Below, one piece after another: positions 7,453-15,673 of a stretch of DNA of 42,647 nt (position 1 is the first letter of the stretch; every line of letters begins with the position of its first letter). Below the pieces are notes generated by a model that was not told the DNA's origin, made no database searches, and saw nothing but the letters and a program-made list of their open reading frames with translations. Source of the DNA: an uncultured Dysosmobacter sp. (GTDB lineage Bacteria > Bacillota > Clostridia > Oscillospirales > Oscillospiraceae); contig NZ_CANRMB010000031.1 of NCBI RefSeq assembly GCF_947631635.1, positions 1 to 42,647 on the forward strand, in the 5' to 3' direction. Both the position numbers and the translations under genes were made by a program.

Positions 7453-8586
7453 ATGGACCCCAGGAATATCAGCAAAAAGGACCAGATCATCCTCCAGCAG
7501 CTGGAGGTTATCCGCACCATGACGGAAAACAACCTGAACCGCATGGGAACGGATTTTTGGGGCGCGCCTCCGGCGGAGGTATCCGGAGACCGGGAAAAAC
7601 CGGACAGCACAGCCGGAAGCAAACAGCCGGATGGTCCGAGACCGCCGGAAAAACAGGACGGCGGGACGGTTGCCTCTACAGGGAACGGCGAGACCAATGC
7701 CCCGGAGGAGGAGACGGTCCCACCGGAGAAGATCGAGGACTTGCAGGCGGAGCTGGACGGCTATATCGGTCTGGACGCCGTGAAAAAAGAGGTGCGGAAC
7801 CTCATCAATATGGTGACGGTCTATCAGATGCGGGAGAAAAACGGCCTGCCCACCACGGACCTGAGCCTGCACATGGTATTCTCCGGCAATCCCGGCACCG
7901 GCAAGACCACCATCGCCCGGATCATGGCCCGGATCTACCACAGTCTGGGCATTTTGAGCAAGGGACAGCTGGTGGAGGTAGACCGCAGCGGCCTGGTGGC
8001 GGGCTACGTGGGACAGACGGCCATCAAGACCCGTAAGGTCATCGAGAAGGCCCTGGGCGGCGTGCTGTTCATCGACGAGGCTTACGCGCTCAACGGCAAG
8101 GCGGAGAACGACTTCGGCCAGGAGGCCATCGACACCATTTTGAAGGCCATGGAGGATCACCGGGATGATCTGGTGGTCATCGTGGCGGGCTATGACGGGC
8201 TGATGGATGAATTCATCCACTCCAACCCCGGTCTGGAATCCCGTTTCAACCGCTTTTTGCATTTCGACGATTACAGCACCGACGAGATGATGCGGATCTT
8301 CGAGATGCAGTGCAAAAAGGGCTGCTACACCCTGGAGGGCCAGGCGGCGGAGATGGTGCGGGACTTCATTCGGGAGGAGAATACCAATTCCATTTCCTTT
8401 GGCAATGCCCGGGGCGTGCGGAACATCTTTGAGCAGATCCTGGTGAACCAGGCCAACCGCCTGGCGGGGATGGAGACTGTGACAAAAGAGGACCTGATGA
8501 AGATCACGCCCACAGACGTGCTGATGGCCCGGGGCATGGAGGAGGGGACGGTCCCGCCGCCCTATGGAGACCCGGGAGACAAGTGA
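7453..8586 (+). CDS. AAA+ ATPase of the CbxX/CfxQ-SpoVK family
   Basis: 377 residues. The first 95 are polar, low-complexity and probably disordered, with a short predicted helix (DQIILQQLEVIRTMTENN). The AAA+ module follows: Walker A SGNPGTGKTT (about 144-153), pore-loop region RSGLVAGYVGQTA, Walker B GVLFIDEAYAL (about 203-213), sensor 1 VIVAGYDG and an arginine-finger segment SRFNRFLHFDDY. SpoVK-type members occur in sporulating Firmicutes; CbxX members remodel Rubisco. The true substrate here is unknown. The start at 7453 has TGAGGAAA directly upstream. It follows the Gx gene by 5 bp, suggesting co-transcription. Confidence 0.9.
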   Translation: MDPRNISKKDQIILQQLEVIRTMTENNLNRMGTDFWGAPPAEVSGDREKPDSTAGSKQPDGPRPPEKQDGGTVASTGNGETNAPEEETVPPEKIEDLQAELDGYIGLDAVKKEVRNLINMVTVYQMREKNGLPTTDLSLHMVFSGNPGTGKTTIARIMARIYHSLGILSKGQLVEVDRSGLVAGYVGQTAIKTRKVIEKALGGVLFIDEAYALNGKAENDFGQEAIDTILKAMEDHRDDLVVIVAGYDGLMDEFIHSNPGLESRFNRFLHFDDYSTDEMMRIFEMQCKKGCYTLEGQAAEMVRDFIREENTNSISFGNARGVRNIFEQILVNQANRLAGMETVTKEDLMKITPTDVLMARGMEEGTVPPPYGDPGDK

Positions 8587-8659
8587 GCGGGATCAAAAAG
8601 CATACGATCAAGAGCACGGCCCGTCCGGGCCGACAGCGGACTGGGGAGGAGAAAGACAG

Positions 8660-9286
8660 ATGAAAAAATTGGCGTCCTTTTTGCATTCGGTTTTGGGAGG
8701 CGTCTGCATCGGCATCGGCGGGACGGTGTTTCTGTCCTGCGAGAACAAGGTGACAGGGGCGGTGTTCTTCTGCTTGGGGCTGTTCGCCATCTGCACCTTT
8801 GGGTTCAATTTGTTTACCGGCAAGGTGGGCTATATCTTTGAACAGCCCCCGGCATACACTGGATTCGTGCTGTCGGTGTGGCTGGGAAATCTGGTGGGCA
8901 CCGGCCTGGTGGGCTACGGCATCCGTGCCACCCGCATCGCCGGGATCACGGAAAAGGCGGCGGGACTCTGCCAGGCGAAACTGGATGACCACCTGATTTC
9001 AATTTTTATATTATCTGTTTTGTGTAATATATTGATGTTTATCGCGGTGGATGGCTTTAAGAACAATCCCCATGAGGTGGGAAAGTACATCGGGATCTTC
9101 ATGGGCGTCATCGTGTTCATTCTGTGCGGCTTTGAGCACTGCGTCGCCAATATGTTTTATTTTTCCGCCGCCAATCTGTGGAGCGGGAAGGCGGTTCTCT
9201 ACATGCTGGTGATGACGCTGGGGAATACCTGCGGCGGCGTTATCATCCCCCTGTGCCGACAGCTGAAAAAGCGGGCCGAGGCATGA
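8660..9286 (+). CDS. Formate/nitrite transporter (FNT) family protein
   Basis: 208 residues with six TM segments, the size of a minimal FNT pentameric channel for formate, nitrite or hydrosulfide. Diagnostic segments are FGFNLFTGKVGYIF, GNLVGTGLVGYG, GFEHCVANMFYFS with the conserved central His, and LGNTCGGVIIPLC near the end. The start MKKLASF follows GGGGAGGAGAAAGACAG. A longer in-frame start at 8564 overlaps the ATPase gene and reads as unstructured polar sequence, so I reject it. The substrate cannot be fixed from sequence; formate is plausible for a fermenting anaerobe. Confidence 0.92.
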   Translation: MKKLASFLHSVLGGVCIGIGGTVFLSCENKVTGAVFFCLGLFAICTFGFNLFTGKVGYIFEQPPAYTGFVLSVWLGNLVGTGLVGYGIRATRIAGITEKAAGLCQAKLDDHLISIFILSVLCNILMFIAVDGFKNNPHEVGKYIGIFMGVIVFILCGFEHCVANMFYFSAANLWSGKAVLYMLVMTLGNTCGGVIIPLCRQLKKRAEA

Positions 9287-9308
9287 CTGGAACAAGCGGA
9301 TAGGATAG

Positions 9309-9345
9309 AAAAAGAGACTGCCGGTCAGGCAGTCTCTTTGCTGTT
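9309..9345. terminator. Bidirectional terminator
   Basis: AAAGAGACTGCC (9311-9322) pairs with GGCAGTCTCTTT (9328-9339) across a 5-nt loop, with A and T runs on both sides. It separates the FNT gene (+) from the convergent two-TM protein gene (-). Confidence 0.8.
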
Positions 9346-10053
9346 TTTAGGTGGGGCACCGTATTCCCAAAAGTATTTGACGATCAGCCAGCCGATCCCC
9401 AGCAGGATCGCGCAGAACACATAGACCAGGTTGATCTCGGCGGAACCGATGCCGGGGGAGGGAACGGAATCGTCGGAGGCCAGGTAGTCCCAGCGGTCCA
9501 GCTCATTTCCGTCGGTGTCGTAGAGGTGGATATCCGGGAAATAATTCCGGTCCGTCTCGTGGATGTGGAAGAAGTCAGGCTCCGTCACATCGCCCTCCGC
9601 CATCAGGGTGGCGTCGTTTTCCAGGTTGGCCTGGACCTTGTAATGGGCGATCTCCGGCGGACAGTCGGCGGCAAAGACCACCCGGGTGTCCCGGTCTTTC
9701 AAAGCGAAGCTCCGCAAAACCGCGCCACCGCCGTAGGAGGCGTTCAGAGGCTGCCAGCCGCCCAGAACACCCCGGCGGAACTGGACATAGCCCAGGAGGC
9801 CGTTGATCTCACTGTCGGTAAAGGTGAGGACCCGGCGGTCTCCGATGGTCCTGTCGTGGAGGAGCACCGGGTGGAGAACCGCTCTCAATCTGCTGCTGTC
9901 GGACGCATCAGCGGAGGCGTATTCGCAGATGGCCTCCAGCTTCTGTGCCTCAGTGCGGAGCGTCCAGAAATCGCCTTTGTAGAGAAACCAGGCGCCTATA
10001 AGCGTCAAAAAAGCTAATATAATAGATAAAATGCGGTAAATACTGTTTTTCAT
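9325..10053 (-). CDS. Two-TM extracytoplasmic protein, function unknown
   Basis: 242 residues. An N-terminal TM helix (IYRILSIILAFLTLIGAWFL), a polar domain of about 170 residues, then a second TM helix (LVYVFCAILLGIGWLIVKYF) and a short basic tail. The central part, with Asp/Arg-rich strands such as DRDTRVVFAADCPPEIAHY, should lie outside the membrane. No known domain was recognised. It is a single gene with its own -10-like element at 10083-10088. It is convergent with the FNT gene, and its stop codon overlaps the shared terminator. Confidence 0.78.
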   Translation of the reverse strand: MKNSIYRILSIILAFLTLIGAWFLYKGDFWTLRTEAQKLEAICEYASADASDSSRLRAVLHPVLLHDRTIGDRRVLTFTDSEINGLLGYVQFRRGVLGGWQPLNASYGGGAVLRSFALKDRDTRVVFAADCPPEIAHYKVQANLENDATLMAEGDVTEPDFFHIHETDRNYFPDIHLYDTDGNELDRWDYLASDDSVPSPGIGSAEINLVYVFCAILLGIGWLIVKYFWEYGAPPKNSKETA

Positions 10054-10082
10054 GGAAGCCCCCCTTGTGAGTCCTTTACTGA

Positions 10083-10088
10083 ATTATA
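10083..10088 (-). promoter_or_regulatory. -10 element upstream of the two-TM protein gene
   Basis: TATAAT on the minus strand, 30 nt before the start codon. No convincing -35 box is visible 17 nt upstream, so only the -10 is claimed. Confidence 0.4.
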
Positions 10089-10125
10089 CAACACAGAGGG
10101 GAAAAACCCACGAAAAATTTTCAGA

Positions 10126-11400
10126 TCAATCGATGTTGTACAGGGAATCCAGCACCAGCCAGGTCTGGGAGAAAGGTCGCATCAAGTTCCAGAATCCGGC
10201 GCCCTGGAAACCGTATTCCGCCACCAGCGACAGCTTGGCGGACATGCTGCGGGCGTCCTCAAACCAGACCTCGTGGACGGTCCCGGCGGCGTCGGTATAG
10301 TGGAAGAAGGGGGACTGGGCGGTCTCATCATACTGGATGGCGATGTTATGCTCCACAGCCAGTTCAATGGCCCGCTGGTTGGAGATGGACTGGGCGCGGG
10401 TGACGCCCTGGATGAAGGGCAGCGGCCAGTCGTAGCCATAGTTGGGAACGCCCAGAAAGATTTTAGTGGGCGGGATCTCGGTGACGGCGTAGTCCAGCAC
10501 TGCCCGGACATTGGGCAGCGGCGCCACCGCCATGGGCGGCCCGGCGGTATAGCCCCATTCATAGGTCATCAACAGGACCGCGTCCACAGCGGCGCTGACA
10601 GCGGCGTAGTCGTGGCCTTCGTACAGCAGGCCCCGCTGGGAGGCGGAGGTCTTGGGGGCCAGCGCGGCCCAGACCAGCAGGCCCTGGGCCCGCAGTAGCC
10701 GCTGGAGACGGCCCAGAAAGGCGGCGTATGCCTGGGCCAGCTGGCCGGGGAGGTATTCAAAGTCCACGTCCAGACCGGCATAGCCCTTGGCCCGGATGGT
10801 TTGCAGGACTTCGGAGACCAACTGGTCCTGCACGCCGGGATCGGTCAGGACCAGCTCGGCCCGCTGGGTATCGAACTGACCGGACTCTGTCAGTGTGGAC
10901 AGATGCATCACTGGCCGGGTGCCCCGCTGGCGGGCGGCGGCCAGCATGGCGCTGTCCTCCAGAGGCAGAAGCCCGCCGGAGGCGTTGATGCCGTAGGTGA
11001 AGGGGGCCATATGGGTCAGGTAGGGGAGCTGGGACGCCAGCAGGGCGTCGTCGATGTACGGGTAGGCGTAGCCGTTGAAGGCGGCAGCTCCCAGCTTTTC
11101 ATCAAAGTAGGAGATCACCAGCGTCTGGCCGGGAGTCAGGCGCTCCATCCCGCCCAGAGACCAGTTGTTCCGCCAGAGCCGGCGGACTGTGACGCCGTAG
11201 GCCGCGGCAATGGAAGTCAGTGCTTCACCGGTGCGGACGGCGTGGATCTGGCGGGGAAAACGGACCACCAGAGTTTGTCCCACGGCCAGGGCTCCGCCGG
11301 CGGGAACGGCATTGTCGGCGGCGAGGCGGGCGGGATCGGTGCCGTAATACGCCGCGATGGAGCCGACGGATTCACCAGATCGGACCACATGGATCATCAT
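10126..11400 (-). CDS. LysM-GH18 spore peptidoglycan hydrolase (SleL/YaaH-like)
   Basis: About 425 residues: two N-terminal LysM repeats (IHVVRSGESVGSIAAYYGTD and IHAVRTGEALTSIAAAYGVT), then a glycoside hydrolase 18 barrel. The catalytic DxxDxDxE-type strand is seen as GYAGLDVDFEYL, with the acid/base Glu in place. LLMTYEWGY and FLGVPNYGYDWPLPF are typical of the SleL/YaaH spore cortex N-acetylglucosaminidase group, which degrades cortex fragments at germination. There is no signal peptide, as in YaaH, which is assembled onto spores from the mother cell. Start: ATG 11400 has GTGAGG 11 nt upstream; ATG 11409 is the alternative. It is divergent from the lysR gene. Confidence 0.9.
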   Translation of the reverse strand: MMIHVVRSGESVGSIAAYYGTDPARLAADNAVPAGGALAVGQTLVVRFPRQIHAVRTGEALTSIAAAYGVTVRRLWRNNWSLGGMERLTPGQTLVISYFDEKLGAAAFNGYAYPYIDDALLASQLPYLTHMAPFTYGINASGGLLPLEDSAMLAAARQRGTRPVMHLSTLTESGQFDTQRAELVLTDPGVQDQLVSEVLQTIRAKGYAGLDVDFEYLPGQLAQAYAAFLGRLQRLLRAQGLLVWAALAPKTSASQRGLLYEGHDYAAVSAAVDAVLLMTYEWGYTAGPPMAVAPLPNVRAVLDYAVTEIPPTKIFLGVPNYGYDWPLPFIQGVTRAQSISNQRAIELAVEHNIAIQYDETAQSPFFHYTDAAGTVHEVWFEDARSMSAKLSLVAEYGFQGAGFWNLMRPFSQTWLVLDSLYNID

Positions 11401-11484
11401 ATTGGACATCACCTCACTGGGGAAATATATGCTGGGAAAACGCGGATCAGAAGCGGCGCTGCCTGCAAAAAGCGGAAAATCCTC

Positions 11485-11513
11485 TTGCCTTTTTGCGGGC
11501 GGAGGGATACCAT
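11485..11513 (+). promoter_or_regulatory. Putative promoter of the lysR gene
   Basis: TTGCCT (11485-11490), 17 nt, then TACCAT (11508-11513). The predicted start near 11520 precedes the 21-bp palindrome. Moderate match only. Confidence 0.4.
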
Positions 11514-11532
11514 AAAATTAAAAGCAGAAAAG

Positions 11533-11553
11533 CCGCATATCCGGGATATGCGG
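11533..11553. promoter_or_regulatory. 21-bp perfect palindrome in the lysR leader (operator or hairpin)
   Basis: Ten-base arms, CCGCATATCC and GGATATGCGG, are separated by one G. It lies about 30 nt before the lysR start and about 120 nt from the divergent GH18 gene. It could be an operator or, followed by GGGGAAAAAA, an RNA hairpin. There is no T-run on the plus strand, so a terminator for lysR-direction transcription is unlikely. Confidence 0.5.
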
Positions 11554-11583
11554 GGAAAAAAGCGGAATGGAAGGGAGGAAGCC

Positions 11584-12477
11584 GTGAATATCCGAAAGTA
11601 TGAGGCCTATGTGCGGGCCGTGGAGCTGGGGAGCCTCTCCAAGGCGGCAGAGGAGCTGGGCTACACACAGTCCGGCATCAGCCATATGATGCAGTCGCTG
11701 GAAGAAGAGGTAGGGTTCCCGCTGATGGTGCGAACGCCGGCCGGCATCCTGCCCAATCATGAGGGAGAGCTTTTACTGCCGATCATCCGCCAGCTGCTGA
11801 ATACCAGCGAATCGCTGGAACAGCACATCGCCAAGATCAAGGGCGCGGATACGGGACGCATCCGGATCGCGGCTTATCCCAGCGTGGCGACCTATTGGCT
11901 GCCGGGGATCATCCGAAACTTCCAGAAGGATTATCCCCGGGTGGAGATCCAGATCACAGAGATGGGCTCCGGCGCCATTGAGGAGATCATGGAGAACCGG
12001 CAGGCGGAGCTGTGCATCTATGCCGGAGGCGAGAAAAAGGGATTCGAGTGGATCCCGCTGTGCAGGGACCGGATGCTGGCACTGGTGCCGCCCAGCCATC
12101 CTTTGGCGGCGGAGACATCGGTCCCGCTGGAGGCGTTTTTGAAAGAGGAGTTCATCATGCCCATGCCGGATTATGACGGAGAGGTGCGTTACATCCTGAA
12201 CAAGCTGCCCCGCTGGCCCCACGTGCTGTTTTCCGCATGCAGTGACTACGCCATCATCAATATGGTGACGGAGGGGCTGGGGGTGTCCATTCTGTCGGAG
12301 CTTCTGCTGCAAAATTACAGCCACCGCGCTGTGGCGCTGCCGATAGACCCGCCACAGGAGCGGATTTTAGGCATGGGCGTGCCCCAGGTGAAGACCGCCT
12401 CTCCGGTGACGCGGAATTTTATGCGGTATGTGCGGGAATACGTGAAGGACCTGAAAAACGCGGCGGGATTGTTCTGA
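11584..12477 (+). CDS. LysR family transcriptional regulator
   Basis: 297 residues. The N-terminal winged helix-turn-helix is clear: MNIRKYEAYVRAVELGSLSK, AAEELGYTQSGISHMMQSLE, then the wing ending PLMVRTPAGILPNHEG. A substrate-binding domain starting RIRIAAYPSVATYWLPGIIR follows. The start is GTG at 11584, 5 nt after GGGAGG; upstream in-frame Met codons lie in the leader. The effector cannot be predicted. The divergent GH18 gene or the downstream ZIP transporter are possible targets, though a terminator separates it from the latter. Confidence 0.92.
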   Translation: MNIRKYEAYVRAVELGSLSKAAEELGYTQSGISHMMQSLEEEVGFPLMVRTPAGILPNHEGELLLPIIRQLLNTSESLEQHIAKIKGADTGRIRIAAYPSVATYWLPGIIRNFQKDYPRVEIQITEMGSGAIEEIMENRQAELCIYAGGEKKGFEWIPLCRDRMLALVPPSHPLAAETSVPLEAFLKEEFIMPMPDYDGEVRYILNKLPRWPHVLFSACSDYAIINMVTEGLGVSILSELLLQNYSHRAVALPIDPPQERILGMGVPQVKTASPVTRNFMRYVREYVKDLKNAAGLF

Positions 12478-12546
12478 ATAAGCGGCGGAGAGCATAGGAT
12501 ACTGCGGGTTTTGAATCGCAGTGACAGAAGAAATTATGAGGAAAAT

Positions 12547-12589
12547 CGAGCAGGAGACCGGTGAGACCGGCCTCCTGCTCGCGGTTTTT
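12547..12589 (+). terminator. Intrinsic terminator after lysR
   Basis: CGAGCAGGAG (12547-12556) pairs with CTCCTGCTCG (12572-12581), with an inner ACCGG/CCGGT-like helix, followed by CGGTTTTTG. It ends 14 nt before the ZIP start codon, so the ZIP gene ribosome site lies just past it. Confidence 0.75.
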
Positions 12590-12602
12590 GGGAGGGAGCT
12601 CT

Positions 12603-13334
12603 ATGGAGACGTTGGGAAGGGTCCTGATGGTCACCGCGGCGGCGGGAATGGGAGGGACCGGCGCTGGAGGCGGGCTGGCCTGTCTGTTTCACAGAGAATC
12701 AAGCCGGGCGGTGAGCCTGCTGCTGAGCTTCGCGGCGGGAGTGATGGTGTCCGTGGTGTGCTTTGACCTGCTGGCGGAGGCCATTGGAGCGGGCGGGTTT
12801 GCCGCCGCGGCGCTCTGGGTCCTGGCAGGGCACGGCATGACGGCGCTTTTGAACATCCTGCTGGAGCGGGCACGGGGCGGGACATACAGCGGGCTGTTTT
12901 TGGCGGGTCTGGTGATGGCGGCGGCAATCGCCCTGCACAATGTACCGGAGGGAATGGTGATCGGGGCGTCCTTTGCCGCTGGAGACGCTGGGACCAGCGG
13001 CTGGATACTGGCCCTTGTGATTGGACTACACAACATTCCGGAGGGCATGGCGGTGGCGGGGCCTTTGTCGGCTGGCGGGATGGGGAGACTTCGGGCGGCC
13101 GCAATGGCAGCCCTTACCGGCGCGCCCACGGTGCTGGGGGCGGCGCTGGGGTTCTGCCTGGGGACGCTGGGAGACGCGGCGCTGGCCGCGGCGCTGGGGT
13201 TTGCCTCAGGGGCGATGCTGTATGTGGTGTTTGGAGAGCTGCTGCCGGAGGCATCCGAACTGTGGAAGAGCAGGCTGCCGGCACTGGCGGTGGTTCTGGG
13301 GATGATCGTCGGGATGGTCATCACCTGTTGGTAG
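12603..13334 (+). CDS. ZIP family divalent metal transporter
   Basis: 243 residues with about eight TM segments. Two metal-binding ZIP motifs are visible: IALHNVPEGM in TM4 and IGLHNIPEGM in TM5. They place it in the ZupT/GufA group of zinc and iron importers. The loop before TM4 is short and lacks a His-rich stretch. The start ATG at 12603 has GGGAGGGAGCT upstream. It is a single gene directly after the lysR terminator. The substrate is probably zinc or another divalent cation, by family. Confidence 0.9.
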   Translation: METLGRVLMVTAAAGMGGTGAGGGLACLFHRESSRAVSLLLSFAAGVMVSVVCFDLLAEAIGAGGFAAAALWVLAGHGMTALLNILLERARGGTYSGLFLAGLVMAAAIALHNVPEGMVIGASFAAGDAGTSGWILALVIGLHNIPEGMAVAGPLSAGGMGRLRAAAMAALTGAPTVLGAALGFCLGTLGDAALAAALGFASGAMLYVVFGELLPEASELWKSRLPALAVVLGMIVGMVITCW

Positions 13335-13435
13335 CTCAAGCCTTAGAAGAACCAGATACCGGCGGCGCCGCAAGGCGCATCGAATTTTTGGACCCGTATC
13401 CCGCGCCCTGCCGCCCGTAACTATTGCCGGCTGCT

Positions 13436-13464
13436 TCATAACTGCCGGGCGGATAAGCTGTCAA
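13436..13464 (-). promoter_or_regulatory. Promoter-like pair in the intergenic gap
   Basis: On the minus strand TTGACA (13464-13459), a 17-nt spacer and TTATGA (13441-13436). It would transcribe GC-rich, hairpin-forming DNA towards the 3' end of the ZIP gene. No coding sequence follows it. Confidence 0.3.
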
Positions 13465-13512
13465 GCCGCTCCGCCCGCAACTTTTTGCTGGCGGGTCTCT
13501 CCGGCAAAGAGA

Positions 13513-13546
13513 AAAGCCCCGCCGTGGAAATCCAAGGCGGGGGTTT
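13513..13546 (-). terminator. Terminator of the KdpDE-like operon
   Basis: Read on the minus strand, ACCCCCGCC and GGCGGGGCT form a stem around TTGGATTTCCAC and are followed by TTTTCTCTTT. It lies about 165 nt past the response-regulator stop codon. Confidence 0.7.
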
Positions 13547-13707
13547 GGAGAGAGGGGAATATTTCATGATCCACAGGGGCTCTGGCCGGGCAGCAGATGG
13601 GACTGTGTGCAGGTGACGCCGGACAGGCCGGAAAAGACCGAACCACGGGGGCGTGTGCTGCAAGAGATGCAGCACAGACAGACGCCGGGCGGAGCCGAAT
13701 GGGCCGC

Positions 13708-14415
13708 TCACTTGCCCTCGGCAAGGCGGTAGCCCACACCGACCTCCGTAAAAAGGTATTCCGGCTCGGCGGGATTTTTTTCAATTTTGCGCCGGATGTT
13801 CGCCATATTGACGCGAAGAATCTGATTGTCTCCGCTGGCCCGGGGACCCCAGAGCTCCTTGATGATGAAATCATAGGTCAGGACCTTGCCCGCGTATTTG
13901 CCCAAAAGGGCCACGATGCGGAATTCGCTGAGGGTCAGTTTTACATTTTCACCGCGGACCAGGGCTTGGTGCTTGTTGTAGTCGATCACCAGGTCACCCA
14001 CGGTATAGGTGCCCTGTTGGGCGATCTCATCGTTGCCGCTGGCGGTGCGGGTGTGGCGGATGGCGGTGCGGACCCGGGCCAGCAGCTCATCGGTGCCGAA
14101 GGGTTTGGTCAGATAGTCGTCGGCACCCAGGTCCAGGGCGGTGACCTTATCCGTTTCGTGGGAGCGGGCGGAGACCACCACCACCGGCAGACTGGACCAG
14201 GTCCGCAGTTGGCGCAGGATCTCCAAACCATCCATGTCCGGCAGGCCGAGGTCCAAAATGATCAGATCCGGGCAGTGGGAGGAGATCATGGACAGCGCCT
14301 CGCTGCCGGAGCGGGCCTGCATGGCCTCGTAGCCATTGCTGTTCAGGACCGTTGAGATAAAGCGGGAGATGGTTTTTTCGTCTTCGATCACCAGAATCTT
14401 TTCTCGGATATTCAT
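13708..14415 (-). CDS. OmpR/PhoB-type response regulator (KdpE-like)
   Basis: 235 residues. The receiver domain has the acidic pair (ED at 11-12), the phospho-acceptor D55 in LIILDLGLPDMDG, the switch residue in VVVVSARS and the conserved Lys in LTKPFGTDELLARV. The C-terminal winged helix contains LTLSEFRIVALLGKYAGKVLTYDFIIKELWG and ends GVGYRLAEGK. The KPFGTDELLARVRTAIRH-type linker is typical of KdpE. Its ATG overlaps the kinase stop codon (ATGA), so the two are translated together. No kdpFABC genes are nearby, so the regulon is open. Confidence 0.93.
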   Translation of the reverse strand: MNIREKILVIEDEKTISRFISTVLNSNGYEAMQARSGSEALSMISSHCPDLIILDLGLPDMDGLEILRQLRTWSSLPVVVVSARSHETDKVTALDLGADDYLTKPFGTDELLARVRTAIRHTRTASGNDEIAQQGTYTVGDLVIDYNKHQALVRGENVKLTLSEFRIVALLGKYAGKVLTYDFIIKELWGPRASGDNQILRVNMANIRRKIEKNPAEPEYLFTEVGVGYRLAEGK

Positions 14416-15488
14416 AGCTCCTCCTTGTGCAGGGGCAGGCGAAAGAGAACTTCCGCGCCGCGCTCCAGATTTTTGGCGTCCATGGTGCCGCTGTGGGCCC
14501 GGACGATAGCAAGGCAGACCGAGAGGCCCAGCCCCATGTTGCGTTTGCCGTCGCCCATACTGGAATCCGTGTGCTTCAGGGTACCGTCAAACAGCGTGGG
14601 CAGTTTCTTTTCGGGGATCCCCTGGCCGTTGTCCCGCACGGAAAAGCAGGCGAGGCCGCCTTCCTCATAGACGGAGAGGTGAATTTCAGTGGTGGTCTCG
14701 CCGTGGACGGCGGCGTTTTCCAGCAGATTGGACAGGACCTGTTCGATCAGGATGGGGTCCATGGGGACCAGCAGCAGTTCCTCTGGGACCGTCACAGAGA
14801 CGTGAATCTGCGGGAAACGGCGGCGAAACTTCCGAACGGCCTCTCCGAGGACCTCCTCCGCGGCCTCAGGTTCCTTGGTGATATGGGCCTGGTCTTCACC
14901 GATGCGGGTGATGGACAGCAGGTTTTCCACAACGCGGATCAGCCATTGGGCATCTCCGCGGACAGCCTCCAGAAGCTCCCGCTGTTCCGCTTCGGAGAGG
15001 GAGGGATTATCCAGCACGGCGGAGGTGGAGCCGACGATGGAGGTCAGGGGCGTGCGGATGTCGTGGGAGACGGAGCGGAGTAGGTTGGCCCGCATTTTCT
15101 CCTTTTCATTTTCCGCCCGCAACCGCTCCTGCTGCTTGGCCTGGGTGGTCAGGGTGCAGGTGATGATGGAGACCATCAGAAAGGTGAGAAAGGTCAGGGG
15201 ATAGCCGGAGATGGTCAGGTCGAAGGCCCAATAGGGGTAGGTGAAGATGAAGTTGGTGCACACCACGCCCAGAACGGCCGCGCCCAGGCCAAAGAGATAT
15301 CCCGTGGTCAGGCGGGAGATCATCAGTACCGCCAGCACAAAGACGGGAGAGGCGAAGCCGTCGCTGCTGTTGGCCATGCGCAGGAGGATACAAAGCTCCA
15401 CGGCGCAGAACAGAATGCCGGCGGATATCAGAAGGTCTCTCCAGGAAAAGGGGAACAGCTGGGAGATCACAGACTTTTTAGCGTGCAA
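14412..15488 (-). CDS. DUF4118 sensor histidine kinase (KdpD-like, short form)
   Basis: 358 residues. Four TM segments of the DUF4118/KdpD transmembrane module come first (about 20-115). A HisKA domain with H142 in SVSHDIRTPLTSIVG follows, then an ATPase domain with N box NLLENAAVHG, G1 DNGQGIP and G2 GLGLSVCLAIVRAHSG. The cytoplasmic KdpD sensor and USP domains of full KdpD (about 400 residues) are absent. The start is TTG 15488 behind AAAGGAGCTTCTGC; a TTG further upstream at 15536 overlaps the TATAAT box and is rejected. It signals to the overlapping response-regulator gene. Confidence 0.9.
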   Translation of the reverse strand: MHAKKSVISQLFPFSWRDLLISAGILFCAVELCILLRMANSSDGFASPVFVLAVLMISRLTTGYLFGLGAAVLGVVCTNFIFTYPYWAFDLTISGYPLTFLTFLMVSIITCTLTTQAKQQERLRAENEKEKMRANLLRSVSHDIRTPLTSIVGSTSAVLDNPSLSEAEQRELLEAVRGDAQWLIRVVENLLSITRIGEDQAHITKEPEAAEEVLGEAVRKFRRRFPQIHVSVTVPEELLLVPMDPILIEQVLSNLLENAAVHGETTTEIHLSVYEEGGLACFSVRDNGQGIPEKKLPTLFDGTLKHTDSSMGDGKRNMGLGLSVCLAIVRAHSGTMDAKNLERGAEVLFRLPLHKEEL

Positions 15489-15522
15489 AGCAGAAGCTCC
15501 TTTCCAGATCCGAGCTTTTTCT

Positions 15523-15531
15523 ATTATAACA
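15523..15531 (-). promoter_or_regulatory. Extended -10 promoter of the KdpDE-like operon
   Basis: TGTTATAAT on the minus strand, 35 nt before the kinase start codon. No good -35 is visible, as expected for extended -10 promoters. Confidence 0.6.
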
Positions 15532-15673
15532 GACAATTCGTTAAATTGCTGCTAAAAACTTCGCGGAAGCTTAACAAACCGGCGGAAGGCTTTGTCAGCG
15601 GCTGAACGGGGTTCTCACGTATGATAAAAAGCAGGCGGGGAAACGCCGGAATATGGAAAAGGAGTCGGTCAAG

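Larger units (their letters stand above)
13335..13707. other. 373-bp gap with no supported gene; structured intergenic DNA
   Basis: No ORF here looks real. It holds a GC-rich inverted segment around GCGCCGCAAGGCGC (13361-13374) and a minus-strand TTGACA/TTATGA pair (13464-13436). The terminator of the response-regulator operon lies at 13515-13544, and a GTGCTGC/GCAGCAC hairpin is near 13653-13673. The 13,350-13,430 part could be a small RNA or a dispersed repeat. Neither can be shown from one copy. Confidence 0.4.

Noticed and set aside
10801..11583. Long plus-strand extension of the LysR ORF and other large frames opposite the GH18 gene
   Set aside because: These are antisense frames kept open by high GC; the LysR fold begins at GTG 11584 with a clear ribosome site.
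13436..13711. Minus-strand ORFs in the ZIP to response-regulator gap
   Set aside because: Low-complexity Arg/Pro-rich frames overlapping terminators, without ribosome sites or recognisable domains.
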